A DNA stretch of 64,000 bases, taken from NCBI GenBank assembly GCA_030248135.1, contig JASANC010003362.1, positions 29,456 through 93,455 of the forward strand, read 5' to 3'. The DNA comes from Theristus sp. LFF4_11 (Eukaryota > Nematoda > Chromadorea > Monhysterida > Xyalidae). This document shows positions 21,301 to 31,800 of this stretch, in pieces. The notes beneath the pieces are model-generated. The model saw only the letters and a program-made list of their open reading frames with translations. It did not search any database and was not told where the DNA came from. Every line of letters starts with the position of its first letter. Positions within the stretch are counted from its first letter, which is position 1. Made by a program: the position numbers and the translations under genes.

Positions 21301-24300
21301 GCACAACAACACACACGACACACCATGTGGCAATGTTCAGCACACGGCGGCAGATTCAGCACGGCTGCACAGGTGATGCCATGCCAAGCCAGTACCAACC
21401 AACCAACCAACCCAGCCAGCCAGCCAGCCAACCTGTGCGTGTCACCAGACGCAAACCACGCGTGCACCGTCTCGTTGATCGCCATCGCCACCGGTATCAC
21501 GTCAGCAGCAGTCAACTGCGACAGACTGTGCCCGGAGCGCAGCGTGCCGAACGCGTCGCCCTGCAGCGAGCCCATCGAGTCGGCGCGGTAGAAGCGGTCG
21601 CCACCGGTGCTGGTGCTGGCGCTCGTGTCCAGCGACGTCTGCAAAACAACGCGCATGCGTGTGTGAATTGTGTTCGCTCGGGTGATCTTGGGGGTGGCAG
21701 ACAGCAAGCGGATTGCCTGAGCGGCTCGCAAACAAGCTGTTACCAATTTTTTTCGGTTGTGCGAACTGCGACTGAATGCGTTTGCAGACGTAGAAAGGAA
21801 ACCAGTTTTTCATCCGTATGTCGCAATTCAAAGCAGCCTAAGTGACCCGACCCTATTTAGAGGACTCGGATCTCGGATCACTTTGCCAATTTTGAATTCC
21901 CGCGTCGTGCATGCAACTGCTTATTTATCTATGCGCGCATCGAGTCTCGGGACCAAAATAAAAAATAATAAATGCACGACTTGATGCACTGTTCAGCAGT
22001 GTTTCGCTTGGCGCGGAACGCACATGTTCACAAAGTAGCACATCGTTCGCCAACCTGTTTGTTGAGCGAGAAAGATGAGTGGGGGGTGTGGGGGGGGGGG
22101 GGGGGAATGGGGGGGGGGGGGGAAGGGATTGGGGGGTTAAAGGGGGAGGAAAAAATTTTGAATTATTTGGGGGTAAAGGGTTTTTGGGGGGTCGCCGGTG
22201 AGTGCCGGTCGCAGCAGCTGGATCGAGCGCTTCGGTTTTGTCTGCGTGCCCCCGACCGGCGCCCACGGGTCGTTCTCTCCAGAGCCACCGCTCGGCGACT
22301 CCTGGATGCGCGCCAACATTTCCGGCGCACCCTGTGCCCCGCTAATGCGGCTGATCGTCGACAGTTTGTCTGCACGTACAACACACACACGCATAAAAAA
22401 TCAAGCAAGTTGCAGCATGTGGTTCTCTGCATTTCGGCCTGGCCAACACCATATATGCAGAAAAGGGGCGGCCTCATTAGTGGTGTTCAAAGGCACATGT
22501 TCAGCAGTTCAAAGACACTGTTCAGCACAAATTGCTTTGCCGGATTTTTCGATGCAGGATTTCTCTTCAAAAAACCGCCCGGGTAGTGGTGATTGAACAA
22601 AAGCGGACGCAAACCGATGGTCATTCGTAGTTCATCAGCAGATGCGGTCAGTGATTTCGCGGTTGAATTCAACGTGCCGCCGGTGGTGTCCGCTTCAGAC
22701 GCGATCGGCTTGATCGCCAGACGTTTCAGCTTTTTCGTTTGCTCATCTTCCTCGCTGTCTGAACAAAAAAAACCAACGAACCATTTGTTTTGTTGGAATT
22801 TTAGGCGATATGTTTTAGCGCCAGGGCTAACCCAGAGAAGCGTACGAACGCCGTCGAGTGGGGTGCGCCCATCGGGTTTTCTGTCTCTAAGTGCATCAAC
22901 ACCCTCGGCGGGGCTCGATCCGCCGAACGCACAGACAAGAGGCTAACGCGCTACCACAGGCCACGGTGACACGAACCATGGTATATTACTGAATGAAATC
23001 GATTGTGCGCAACGCGCTGATTGGCTGCGCGTGAGTGGCGCCTGCGAAATGCAGGGCAGAACAGAAAAAAAACATCGAACCGGAAAACTCCGAGGATTCT
23101 TCAGCACTCTGCCTGCTGTCCCACTTTGGCGGTTTCCGGGGGTCAACGATTGGGCGCACTGTGTATCCCTGCTCGTCAACCGGAGGCAGGTCACGTGACT
23201 GCAAATACAACTTGTTCAATCTCACTGCTCCGTCGAATTACAGCCGAACTCTGAGTTATAGGCAATCAGCTGATTGGTTGTTGATCACGTGCATGCACAC
23301 TTTCTGTGCAAAACCGACTCCTCTCCCACGGCAATTTCTGCACAGAAAGCATACATCCACATGATCAGCAACCAATCAGCTGATTCCCTATAATTTATTG
23401 CTCGACTGTAACTGATCGAGCCATATTCCGCAATAACCAATTTAACAAGCCAACAGAAATGTCGCTTTAAAAAAGCAATGGAGCAAAGCTAAAAATGGTG
23501 AACGATGAAAGTGGTGATGCAACCAAAGAGCACAAAGCAAGCCGCAGGCCACCGACTGACCGTGCGCTGCTCACTTCTGCTGCTTGTCTCGCTTCTCAGG
23601 TCGTCGTCGGCACTGAAAACGCACTCAATCGCGCTTATTATTTTTCATTTTTGTCCCGCGATACTCAATGCACGCATAGATGGAACAGATTCATGCATGA
23701 CGCGGGAATTCAAATTTCGCAAAGTGATCCGAGTCACTTTGGCGATTTTGAATTGCCACATAAAGATTGGTTTCCTTTCTACGCCTACGCATTGAGTCGC
23801 AGAACCTAAAAAATTGATATCAGTTTCGCAGCAAAATTTCTGTTGTCCAACATAAAAACATGCTTTCCAATATCCTACCTGGTCGCTGCCTCCTCGCGTT
23901 GCTTCTTTTTCGCTTTTCGTCGTTTCTTCAGAAAGTTCAGACTGTGTTCTAAAAAGAAAAAAAAATTCAGACGTCAAAAAACCTTTCCTTGCGCAACCAT
24001 GTACTTGCAGATGTGTGTCTCCAAAAAAAAATTGTATTCGAGTGTTTGCTGAAACTGAACAAGAACCACGTGGTAAAGGCGTCAAGCGCCCCCGGTCACC
24101 TTTCTCAGCGGCAGCGGTGTTGTGCGCGTTTGACGTGGGCGTCACGCCAGCACTGCTGTCCTCCATTGGACTTGGCGTCGGCGTCGCCAGCACGGTCGAC
24201 GTTGACTTGGAGGATTTCGATTTGCGGCCGGGCAGAAATAGATTCAGTTTCGCTGACAGATTCGAGGCCGATAGTGACGAGTGATTGCCGGCCGCTGTGG

Positions 24301-27300
24301 TCGGTGGCGCGTTTGCGGAGCCGCTGGTCGTGTCTGATAAACCTGCCGATCACTAATGAATGAACTATTTTATTGGCACATGCAACAATGAATGATGGCT
24401 GTGTGCCCAGCTTTGCTGCTTTGGAAACTGGTTCTCCGTGTGCATCGCATACGCCTGACAATTACAATGCGTCGAATAAAATCAATCAATCAATCAATGC
24501 AACGGCGGGTTTCACTACCATGGAATTGTGCGTTATTTTTTTTTCAACGACATTCTTTTTTCAGAACACTTCAATGCTTTCTTCTTTTAGGCGCTCGACT
24601 CCCGCTGATTCGCGAAAGACATCCAAGCAGCGGAGAACTTCATTCAACCTTGTGCATCATTTGACCGACACAACAAACATCAAGTTGGTAAAAAAGCGTT
24701 CACATTGAACGCGCACGCCTGATATCCTCAAGGATCAAACAAATTCATTCAGAAAACATCACAGAAAGCCGATACAATCCGACAGTCGACAGCAAAAATT
24801 CCAAGAAGCTATTAGCAATTTTCTAGGGGTCTGCAACTTTGTACATGTGCAGACGTAGAAAGAAAACCAGAAAAACTTTCCGTGACCATTCCAAATAGCC
24901 CAAGCGACCCGGCCCTTTATAAGGCACTCGGCGCCACTTTACTTTACCAATTTTGAAGTGCCGCGTCATGCACGAAACTGTTTACCTATAATCTATGCGC
25001 GCATTGAGTCTCGAAACCAAAAAATAAAAGATAATACCATACCAGTGGACGACATGGGAGAAGGCGGCGCGACTTTGTCAATGGTGATCACGCTCGGTTG
25101 GCCGGCGTCAGCAGATGCGCCGAGGTGAATCGAATGTTGCAACTCGTCCAGATTGGAACTCGCCACGGCATTGGTGGTGTCCGGTGGCACTTTCGTTGTC
25201 ATCAACGGATCGAGTGAGCCTAACGTCGGCGACAACACCATTCTACCGGTCTGCTCTGCGTTCGTTGGTTGGTGCGCTGCTGATTCCGTCGTCTCACCTG
25301 GCGATCGTGAAAAAATTGTCTTTTAATATTTTCAAAAAAACGGTTTTATTTTCCATGCCAAACACTCGTCGCACCAACCATTCAATGGTGGCGGTCCAAC
25401 GAGTGGCAACGGCGGCGGCTGCTCTTGCACCGGCGACAAATGGATCAAGTTCTGATCGTCTCGTGTCGCTGCAGTGTCGGACGCTGCGCTCAGCGGTGTT
25501 TGTGTGCCATTCAAGTTTGCCGCTGAATCATTGATGACGATCGCACGTTTGTCGGTTGGTTTCGGTGACGCCCCCGAGGTTGACGGTAATGAAACGTCGA
25601 GCAAATCGTAGACGGACGTCAGTGGGCGCCGTGAGTCCTGCAAACAGAAACAAAAGTTGACTGGAAGCCAATGCAACGGAGACAGCTCAAAATGCTCTGT
25701 CAAGCCAACGGCGCACACAAAGAAACCAGTTAAATCTCAATGCGACCACCGGAACCTGTATTTTGTGTTCTGTTCTGTTTCGGGTTACGAGTTTCTAAAA
25801 TATGGACAACGAAACGAGCAAAATTTCAATAAAACACGATTTGCGCTTTCACAGTTGATTGGATCGCTCTAAAAATGGTCTAGCTTTACTCAGCTCGACG
25901 AGACGCTTTGAAACAACCGAACGCTTCGAGCTTGTGAAACAAAAATTCAGGTTTCCCTCTAGTTCTGTTCACCCACACAACACACACATTGCTAGCTCTC
26001 ACTTCACAGTAAAGCGGCATTCACGTAGCACTAGCAGTATTTGTGACGCATAGCCATGTTTTCATATAACTACGCGTCACAAATAATTCGGGAAGAATGC
26101 CCCTTCAGGGAAGTTCTCTATGCCCAAGTCCTGAATAGTTCCTGAGAAAAACGTCCCATTGGCAGACTTGCCAAGTCCGTGCTGTTGTTGACCACCGGCG
26201 CACTGTTCACAATTGCAGCATCGCGATTCCTCTGCTTTGTCTCCTTCAAGTTATTATTATTATTATTGGTGCTATTATTGAGCGTCGTGAACGGTCTGCT
26301 GCCGATGCTCGACGCGACACTGCCGCCCGTGCCCGTCGACAGATCGTCAGTGGAGCGTTTTTTATCGCCCGCAATCGGCGGCAATAGACTGGCCAGGTCG
26401 GGCTCTTCAAAAACGGCGACCGCTGAAATGTTCGTTTTGTTCATTTTGTCGTCTCGCTTTGTTTTGCCTATTATCATTTTTTGGGTTCTGCAACTCAATG
26501 CGTTTGCAGACGCAGAGCGGAAACTAGTTTTCATCCTGATGCGGCAATTCAAAATCGCCTAAGTGACCGGGTCCATATTTAGGGGACTCGGATCACTTTA
26601 CCAGTTTTGAGTTCACGCGTCATACATGAAGCGGTTCACTGTATGCGCGCATTGAGTCTCTGGACCAAAAATAAAGAACCATACAGTTCAATGTTTATTA
26701 TAGCTCAGTCTCACTTTGTAAAGTAAAACTAGCTGAGTAGCATGACCTGAGAGCAGATTGACCCGGATCACAGTAACATGAAATTCAAAAATTACAAGTT
26801 AAACGTTACGATTAATCGCTTTCCATTTTTTTAGCATATGTGTGAAATATAATATGAAAACCTAAAGCTCTCCAGCTCACCGAATCCCGCACTGGGTAAA
26901 CCATAAACACATTGATTTACAACAAGAATAAACAGCTAACGGTGTGTTTGTGATAAAAAGCTGCAAAAAATCAACTACAATAGAAAGCCGAAACCACTTA
27001 TACACCCAAAAGCACAATGAAGCAAACGCACGTGGCCTTTCGGAGCCGGTGCTTCGCTCTTCCACAAACTGTAGCATGATTTCATTCGGGTCCATGTTTT
27101 CGACTGCGATGCGAAACTCGTGAAAAACCTGTGAAATGCGTTTGTTGGACAAAGAAACTCGATACAAAGCGTTTCGAAAGTTATCAAAAACCAGGAAATG
27201 GTGATGAATGTGATTGTAGGAAAAGAAACTCGATACAAAGCGTTTCTAAAGTTATCAAACATCGAAAACGGTGTTTTGAAAATGTTTATTGTCGTGAATG

Positions 27301-29565
27301 TGTGCGCTAGCAATGTCATTGTTAATGTTCAAGCTGCATCGCTGAAAATGTATGTACTTTTACAATTGAAGTATTTTATGTTACGTTTGTTTCCCGCCAC
27401 TTTTTTCGCAAAATACAGAGCTTACGAAAAAAGAACGGCGATATCGGATTTGCAAGAAAGCATATTCGCTCTTAATACATTCGCTCTTTTTTTTACTGCA
27501 ATTCAAAATTCTCTCTCATGTTCCAACCTGCGCCGAGACATTATGGCAATCCTCGACGTGTTTCGCGAGTCCAATCAGCAGTGCCTTCATCTTCAACAGA
27601 TGCTCAAATTCGTGCGCCTGAAAATGACCGGCACTCGTCGTGAGCTTGTGCTCGAAGTCGACGCGCACTAGTTCATACTTGTCGATCTGCTGTTTGTAGT
27701 CGTCGCGCGCTTTGTTCAGTTTTGCTTCCGCCTAAAACAAGCGTGAACGACAAAATGCAACGTTGGTTTCTTGGATTCTCGGGCATAACATACGTTGTGG
27801 TTCAGGCATGGTCAGAGATATGAGCAACTTCAGTAACGCGCAATTGGGCAAGATAAACGAACGCATCAATGTTTCAGCAACGTTGATGTCACCTTTGCGA
27901 TTTCCTTCGGTGTGCTTGAAGAATCCTGTTTCAGCTTGTGCAGCTCCACACAGCGAGTGGCATACGTTTCTTTTGCCTACAACAACAAAAAAATGTTAAT
28001 AAGAAAAGCGGTTCAGTTCCTGCAATCAGTTCAGATATTCACGAATAGATTTTCAATGTTCATCATGTTATTCATTGGACACAATATCTAACATCCATTT
28101 TTGAAATATCGAAAAAATCTAAGGTTTGGAAACGATCTTGGAAAATGAAACGTCAAGTGTATCTCAACCAATCACATGAAGCACGCGGATCGGCTGTTGA
28201 ATGATGATTCAAAAGCAGCAGATCCATAATCTTTTGTGTTATTTCTGCTCTGCGGTTCAATGTGCCAGCAGACGTGGATTGAAAATAAAAAACGATTGGA
28301 GTTTTTGATCCGCGTGTCGAGTTTTAGGGATCCGGCCAGCGTCATAAACGATTTTAAATTGCCCGTGTAAAAAATGAAACTAATCTCCCTCTCTGTACAC
28401 ATCGAGTTGCAGAACTAAAAAACACAAGCACTGTGACTGCATAACTGCCGCCAACCCAAAAACTGCGACCAACTTTCTGCAGACACGTCGTCGTGGTCTG
28501 CATCAAATTCACGGCGTCAAACGTCGCCTGCTCCTTCAGTTTGCGTTGCGCCTTCTGCAGTTCATCGCTGTACTTTTTCGTCTCCTTCTCCAGCAATTGT
28601 ATCGACTGTAGCAAATTGGCGCGCGTTTGCAGCACCCGTTCCAGTGTGTTCTTCGTCAGAAGCCATGCGCCGACAAACGAGTGGTGAGTCGGTTGACTCT
28701 GTTGCTGCTGCGATCCGCTGCCGGAGTTTTGCGGACAATAGGAACAGACCTGCAGAAGCAGTGCGTGACTGTCAATAGGGACGCAATGAATCAGTGACGA
28801 ACACAGTCTTTCAGACAGCAACTGTATCGTATGGTGTATGGCAGATTTGCGTTGTGCGGAAAATGAAATGTAGCTGATTTGGAAAGCCGACAAAACTTTA
28901 TGTCAAGCAATCAAGCATTTCAACGCGTTTCAAGTTTTTCATTTTCCAGCATTTCAAAGTTTGACGTTGCACTGGTAAAAGCGGCTGTTTTGACTGCCAG
29001 CATGCGGCCGTCCCGCAGGCCAAGCCAGACACACCCGATTGAAGTGTTTCGCGAGCATCTTGTTGTAGTCGTCGTCCATCTGCTGGCGCTCCTTCACCAT
29101 TTCGTGCAGCTCTTTCACGCACAACTGGCCGCATTTCATGTTCTGGTACATCGCTTGGAAACCTAGGTGACGTTCGCCCTGGAACGAGAAGTTGAAGCTG
29201 TAGCAATTTCGTTCCGTTGTAAAAGATGATCGACAGAAAGAAACTTTCGATGTTTGAACAACACATCACTCAGCACTTGGAACGTTCACACTTCTGCGTT
29301 CACAGCAACAAGTCAAATATCTACCTAGATACTTATGGTTTGGGCCGGAGTTTGGTACTTTATGGTTTCCGGAACCGGCGCGTGAACAAACAAATAAATA
29401 AATACTTTTGACAATGAAAACAATCGACGACCGGGCCTGACCACCTACCAGTAAGTAACATGCCAAAAAAACGAACGTTAAACTCACCCAAAAATGATCG
29501 GCAAACGACACGCCATCAGAGTCACCGTCTTTGTCGCGTACGTGCGCAGTTTTCGTGTTCGCCAT
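18307..29565 (-). CDS. FCHO: FCHO-type F-BAR / mu-homology-domain endocytic adaptor
   Basis: Membrane-bending adaptor that helps nucleate clathrin-coated pits; F-BAR binds the membrane and the C-terminal mu-homology domain binds cargo and adaptors. About 20 exons, firm ones: 29565-29488, 29178-29035, 28749-28474, 27976-27893, 27731-27528, 27128-27032, 26422-26172, 25637-25379, 25255-25043, 24333-24100, 23948-23879, 21638-21446, 21153-20987, 20557-20423, 19432-19227, 18562-18307. Less certain: ~23612-23575, ~23192-23080, 22758-~22620, 22369-~22200. F-BAR: FADHFWGERHLGFQAMYQNM, KETYATRCVELHKLK, VEERSTGSERPP. Linker: PPVDEQGYTVRP. Mu-homology: DVIPVAMAINETVHAWF, VLVSFPRAAVPLL, FYNIEVLRYEV, STQTDLRVDYRLN, YRLSLLRRKVIAGKYF. 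Several linker boundaries are tentative. Two introns appear to use GC donors and four use GTTGG donors. Confidence 0.92.
19690..19865. repeat. M2 palindromic MITE with CCAAT-type arms
   Basis: Left arm ACAGTCCATCTGGATAATAT and right arm ATATTGTCCAGATGGACTGT are inverted. The interior is rich in CTGATTGGTTG/GATTGATTGG words. It lies in the last FCHO intron. Similar palindromes occur at 23225-23415, 58325-58495 and 58680-58835. Confidence 0.7.
20563..20873. mobile_element. hAT-like miniature element on an FCHO splice acceptor
   Basis: 311 bp between TAGGAATTAAAAAAAAAC and GTTTTTTTCGTGCCATCCCTA, with subterminal AAAACCGGTTTTTT words. It is flanked by CACCTGAG (20555-20562) and TACCTAAG (20874-20881), an 8-bp duplication with two changes. 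On the minus strand the right-hand copy reads CTCAG|GTG, the acceptor and first codon of the FCHO exon at 20557-20423. Confidence 0.72.
21765..21962. repeat. M1 MITE copy
   Basis: Runs from GTGCGAACTGCGACTGAATG to GCATCGAGTCTCGGGACC. It has the same internal AGTGACCCG/GGACTCGGATCACTTT blocks as other M1 copies. In an FCHO intron. Confidence 0.7.
22080..22195. repeat. G-rich simple sequence
   Basis: Long G runs separated by T/A/AA (GTGTGGGGGGG and GGGGGAATGGGGGGG types), followed by AGGGGGAGG. Low complexity next to an FCHO exon. Open frames through it are composition artefacts. Confidence 0.7.
22800..22980 (-). mobile_element. tRNA-derived SINE, family A copy 3
   Basis: Minus-strand head GGTAGCGCGTTAGCCTCTTG with B-box-like GGATCGAGCCCCGC, then body GGGTTAGCCCTGGCGCTAAA and tail CGCCTAAAA. 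In an FCHO intron. Confidence 0.78.
23225..23415. repeat. M2 palindromic MITE
   Basis: Arms GGCAATCAGCTGATTGGTTG and CAACCAATCAGCTGATTCCC are inverted, with matching ATTACAG/CTGTAACT outer ends. A smaller inner palindrome is TTTCTGTGCA/TGCACAGAAA. In an FCHO intron. Confidence 0.75.
23652..23812. repeat. M1 MITE copy
   Basis: Opens GTCCCGCGATACTCAATGCA and closes GCATTGAGTCGCAGAACC. It is opposite in orientation to the 21765 copy and shares the CACTTTGGCGATTTTGAATT block with the 189 copy. Confidence 0.7.
24395..24505 (+). repeat. retroelement 3' tail with (TCAA)n
   Basis: GGCTGTGTGCCCAGCTTTGC through CCTGACAATTACAATGCGTC then GAATAAAATCAATCAATCAA. The same tail occurs at 55010-55105, and its last part follows the SINE at 53005-53050. 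This looks like the 3' end of a non-LTR element or SINE partner ending in a microsatellite. Confidence 0.6.
24828..25022. repeat. M1 MITE copy
   Basis: From GGTCTGCAACTTTGTACATG to GCGCATTGAGTCTCGAAACC, with the AGTGACCCG-like and GGCACTCGGCGCCACTTT interior. In an FCHO intron directly before exon 25043-25255. Confidence 0.65.
26483..26675. repeat. M1 MITE copy
   Basis: From GGGTTCTGCAACTCAATGCG to GCGCATTGAGTCTCTGGACC, with internal AAGTGACCGGGTCCATATTT. In an FCHO intron. Confidence 0.7.
28240..28425. repeat. degenerate M1-like copy
   Basis: CTCTGCGGTTCAATGTGCCA at one side and ACACATCGAGTTGCAGAACT at the other resemble M1 ends. The middle is poorly conserved. In an FCHO intron. Confidence 0.45.
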
Positions 29566-29695
29566 TTTTGTTCAGTTCAGTTTCTTAATTCTTAAATCTT
29601 AAACCAATCCCACGTAATAGTTTCGTTTTCAAAAGCTTTATTTGTTGATCAAACACCTGCAAAAGCAACATTGTTTGGTGTTTGTCTGTCATATA

Positions 29696-30790
29696 CAGGG
29701 TGAACCAAAAAAAGGTTCCAATTCTAAAATGCTCTCACTGGCGTGTGCTGAGGTGTTTAGAGCTGAAAATTGGAACGCTATTAGAAAACAGTTGGAGGTT
29801 TTTCTGACTGTTTTTTTTTTCACGGTATGTTGCCCCTATCACTCACTGCAGCAGAATATCTGAAAAACATGAAAAATCGACAAATGTGGTGAAATGCAGA
29901 GAATTAATTTAGCTGTTACAAAGACCAAATGATGAACGTTGGTGATAACCCGAGTGTTCGCAACACAAAAAAGATGAAAAAAACAATACGCACACACAAC
30001 AGCTTGGAAATGCCGAATGCTCAATGGCATTTGAACAGTCTTTGAGCAAGCTGATGTTTCACTTCGAATCTTCTAGGGTGCGTGAGCGGTTCTGCTCAGA
30101 ACAGATGCGAATTTCTCTTTTCAAATGCGAAATGTTTTTCTTTTTTAATTCACACAATTTGCCACTCTGCTTTTTTCACCATAGCAGATTGATTGTTTTC
30201 TGCAGTGAAAATGCAATTCCATTTTCAGTCGTTGCGGCCATCATGGTTAAGTGGACGGCAGAAAAGCGAGCCTGGTCTGCCAATTGGTGGGAACATGCGA
30301 ATAAGTTATCGACAGTGGTTCGCCAATTTTGTACAAAATTCTATTTTACACCTCGTGGCGATACATCAGTTCACAAGTCGGTATGAGCAATGATAAACAG
30401 TGAGATTATGGGCGACCGTTGTTTTTCGTCAAAAATCGCTATTTTTTTGAAAATTACACTGTAAAAATAAACTGAAACGTGTAAACCAAAAAAAAAAATT
30501 TTTAATCACAAAAAAGCTCTCAAAGTGTTCTGACAGTGTTCCAAATTTTAAGCCATGAGGTTCTTGCTACAGCTAAATCAACCCTCTGTATTTCTCCACA
30601 TTTGTCGATTTTTCTTGTTTTTCAGATATTCTGCTGTAGTGAGTGATAGGGGCAACATACCGTGAAAAAAAAATAGTCAGAAAAACCTCCCAACTGTTTT
30701 CTAATAGTGTTCCAATTTTCAGCTCTAAACACCTCAGCACACGCCAGTGAGAGCATTTTAGAATTGGAACCTTTTTTTTGACTCACACTG
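29696..30790. mobile_element. mariner-like element with ~195-bp inverted ends
   Basis: CAGGGTGAACCAAAAAAAGG at the left is mirrored by TTTTTTTGACTCACACTG at the right, with TA at 29694-29695 and 30791-30792. The inverted similarity runs about 195 bp per side and includes CGGTATGTTGCCCCTATCAC and its complement. It sits just upstream of the FCHO start codon, between FCHO and VIRMA. Only a short transposase fragment is present inside, so it is non-autonomous. Confidence 0.82.
30243..30385 (+). pseudogene. mariner-like transposase N-terminal fragment
   Basis: MVKWTAEKRAWSANWW, then VVRQFCTKFYF, resembles the N-terminal helix-turn-helix of mariner-type transposases and the fragment at 15816. It stops after about 48 residues with no catalytic region. 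Confidence 0.6.
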
Positions 30791-30873
30791 TAGTTGTTTC
30801 AGTCCGGCCGAACCCGAGGGGGGGGGCGATGTAACTGTAATTTTTTTTTTTTAAATGTAATGTAACTGTAATC

Positions 30874-31231
30874 ATGGCCTACCGACTGAAAAAACATGTT
30901 CTAAGTTGCAAGAAAACGATTTCTGAAACGATATTTCAATTCAGTTAAGTCATTTCAACGCTAAAAATTGACTCTAGAAGTCATCCAAATCGAAAAACAT
31001 AGAGTACGTCGGTCAAAATGACCAAATAATGACATGTACCTAAGCACACAAAGAAGTTGGGAAGAAAATTTGGTTTGAACTTTCAAAAAATTATGCCATA
31101 AATCGAATTTTCAGAGCAAAGTAGAAGAAAAATTTTTCAAATTTTTTTTTAAGTTTGAAAAAAAAATCCAAATTTAAAAAAAAACGAAAAAAAATAAAAA
31201 AAAAATTTTTTTTCAAAGCCCCTAACCCTAG
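30874..31231 (+). repeat. 5'-truncated copy of the T1/T2 hAT-like element
   Basis: Nearly identical to the right-hand 360 bp of the elements at 35114-36169 and 37026-38062, ending in CCCCTAACCCTAG. The left part is missing; a T-rich/ATGTAACTGTA tract precedes it. Confidence 0.75.
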
Positions 31232-31574
31232 TCTGGTTGCCGTTTCGTGTCCTGCCGTCGCGACACATCATCAGATTTGATCGAATTTCAAGCCGGTATG
31301 TGTATTTTCACTTGGGCTGGGTACAATAAGTGACGTTTTGGGGGTCAAAACACTAGAAGAGGCATGGTAACGGTTTGGAAAAGGGGTAATTGAGGTCACC
31401 AAAACAAAATCTCCAAAGTTCCGCCATATGGGAGTCATTCCGGAGGCGCTTGCATATCATATGTGGTTCTTCGATTTCCCTGATTGATTCAGCACAACTT
31501 TGATTTTTGAATTTTTTTTTTAATTTTCTTTAAAAAAAACAAAAATGACGATTTTTGTTTTTTTAACAACCCTA
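31232..31574 (-). repeat. inverted partial copy of the TAGGGTTGTTAAA element
   Basis: Ends TTTTTTTAACAACCCTA at 31574 and is the reverse complement of the left half of the 34050-34774 element (CATATGATATGCAAGCGCCT block and others). Its other end is cut by the 30874-31231 element. Confidence 0.65.
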
Positions 31575-31800
31575 CCTGGGAGCACCAGTGGTCTTAGCCC
31601 GATTTCGGTTTCGGTGGCCTGCGGTCGCTATATCCCCGTAAGGCAGCGAATCCGAAAGCTTTAGTTGAAAACGAGTGTAGTTATTAGAGTAGAGAGCTAC
31701 ACTGGCGGCAGTTTGTCATCCTCCGTGGGGGATCGAACCCGTCACCTTCTGGGTTGAAGGCGAACGTGCTAACGACCGAGCCACGGAGGCGACGATTTTG
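31575..31800 (-). mobile_element. tRNA-derived SINE, family B
   Basis: The minus-strand head at 31790-31719 folds like a tRNA: GCCTCCG and CGGAGGA arms, A-box-like GGCTCGGTCGTTAGCACG and B-box-like GGGTTCGATCCCC. The anticodon stem encloses only six bases. An unrelated body follows towards 31575. I therefore call it a SINE head rather than a working tRNA gene. Confidence 0.62.

Noticed and set aside
20922..21845. 307-residue open frame on plus
   Set aside because: It is the antisense shadow of FCHO mu-homology exons (21638-21446, 21153-20987) plus intron MITE sequence.
31719..31790. functional tRNA gene
   Set aside because: Irregular anticodon loop, a G-A pair at the acceptor end and an attached non-tRNA body; called a SINE head instead.
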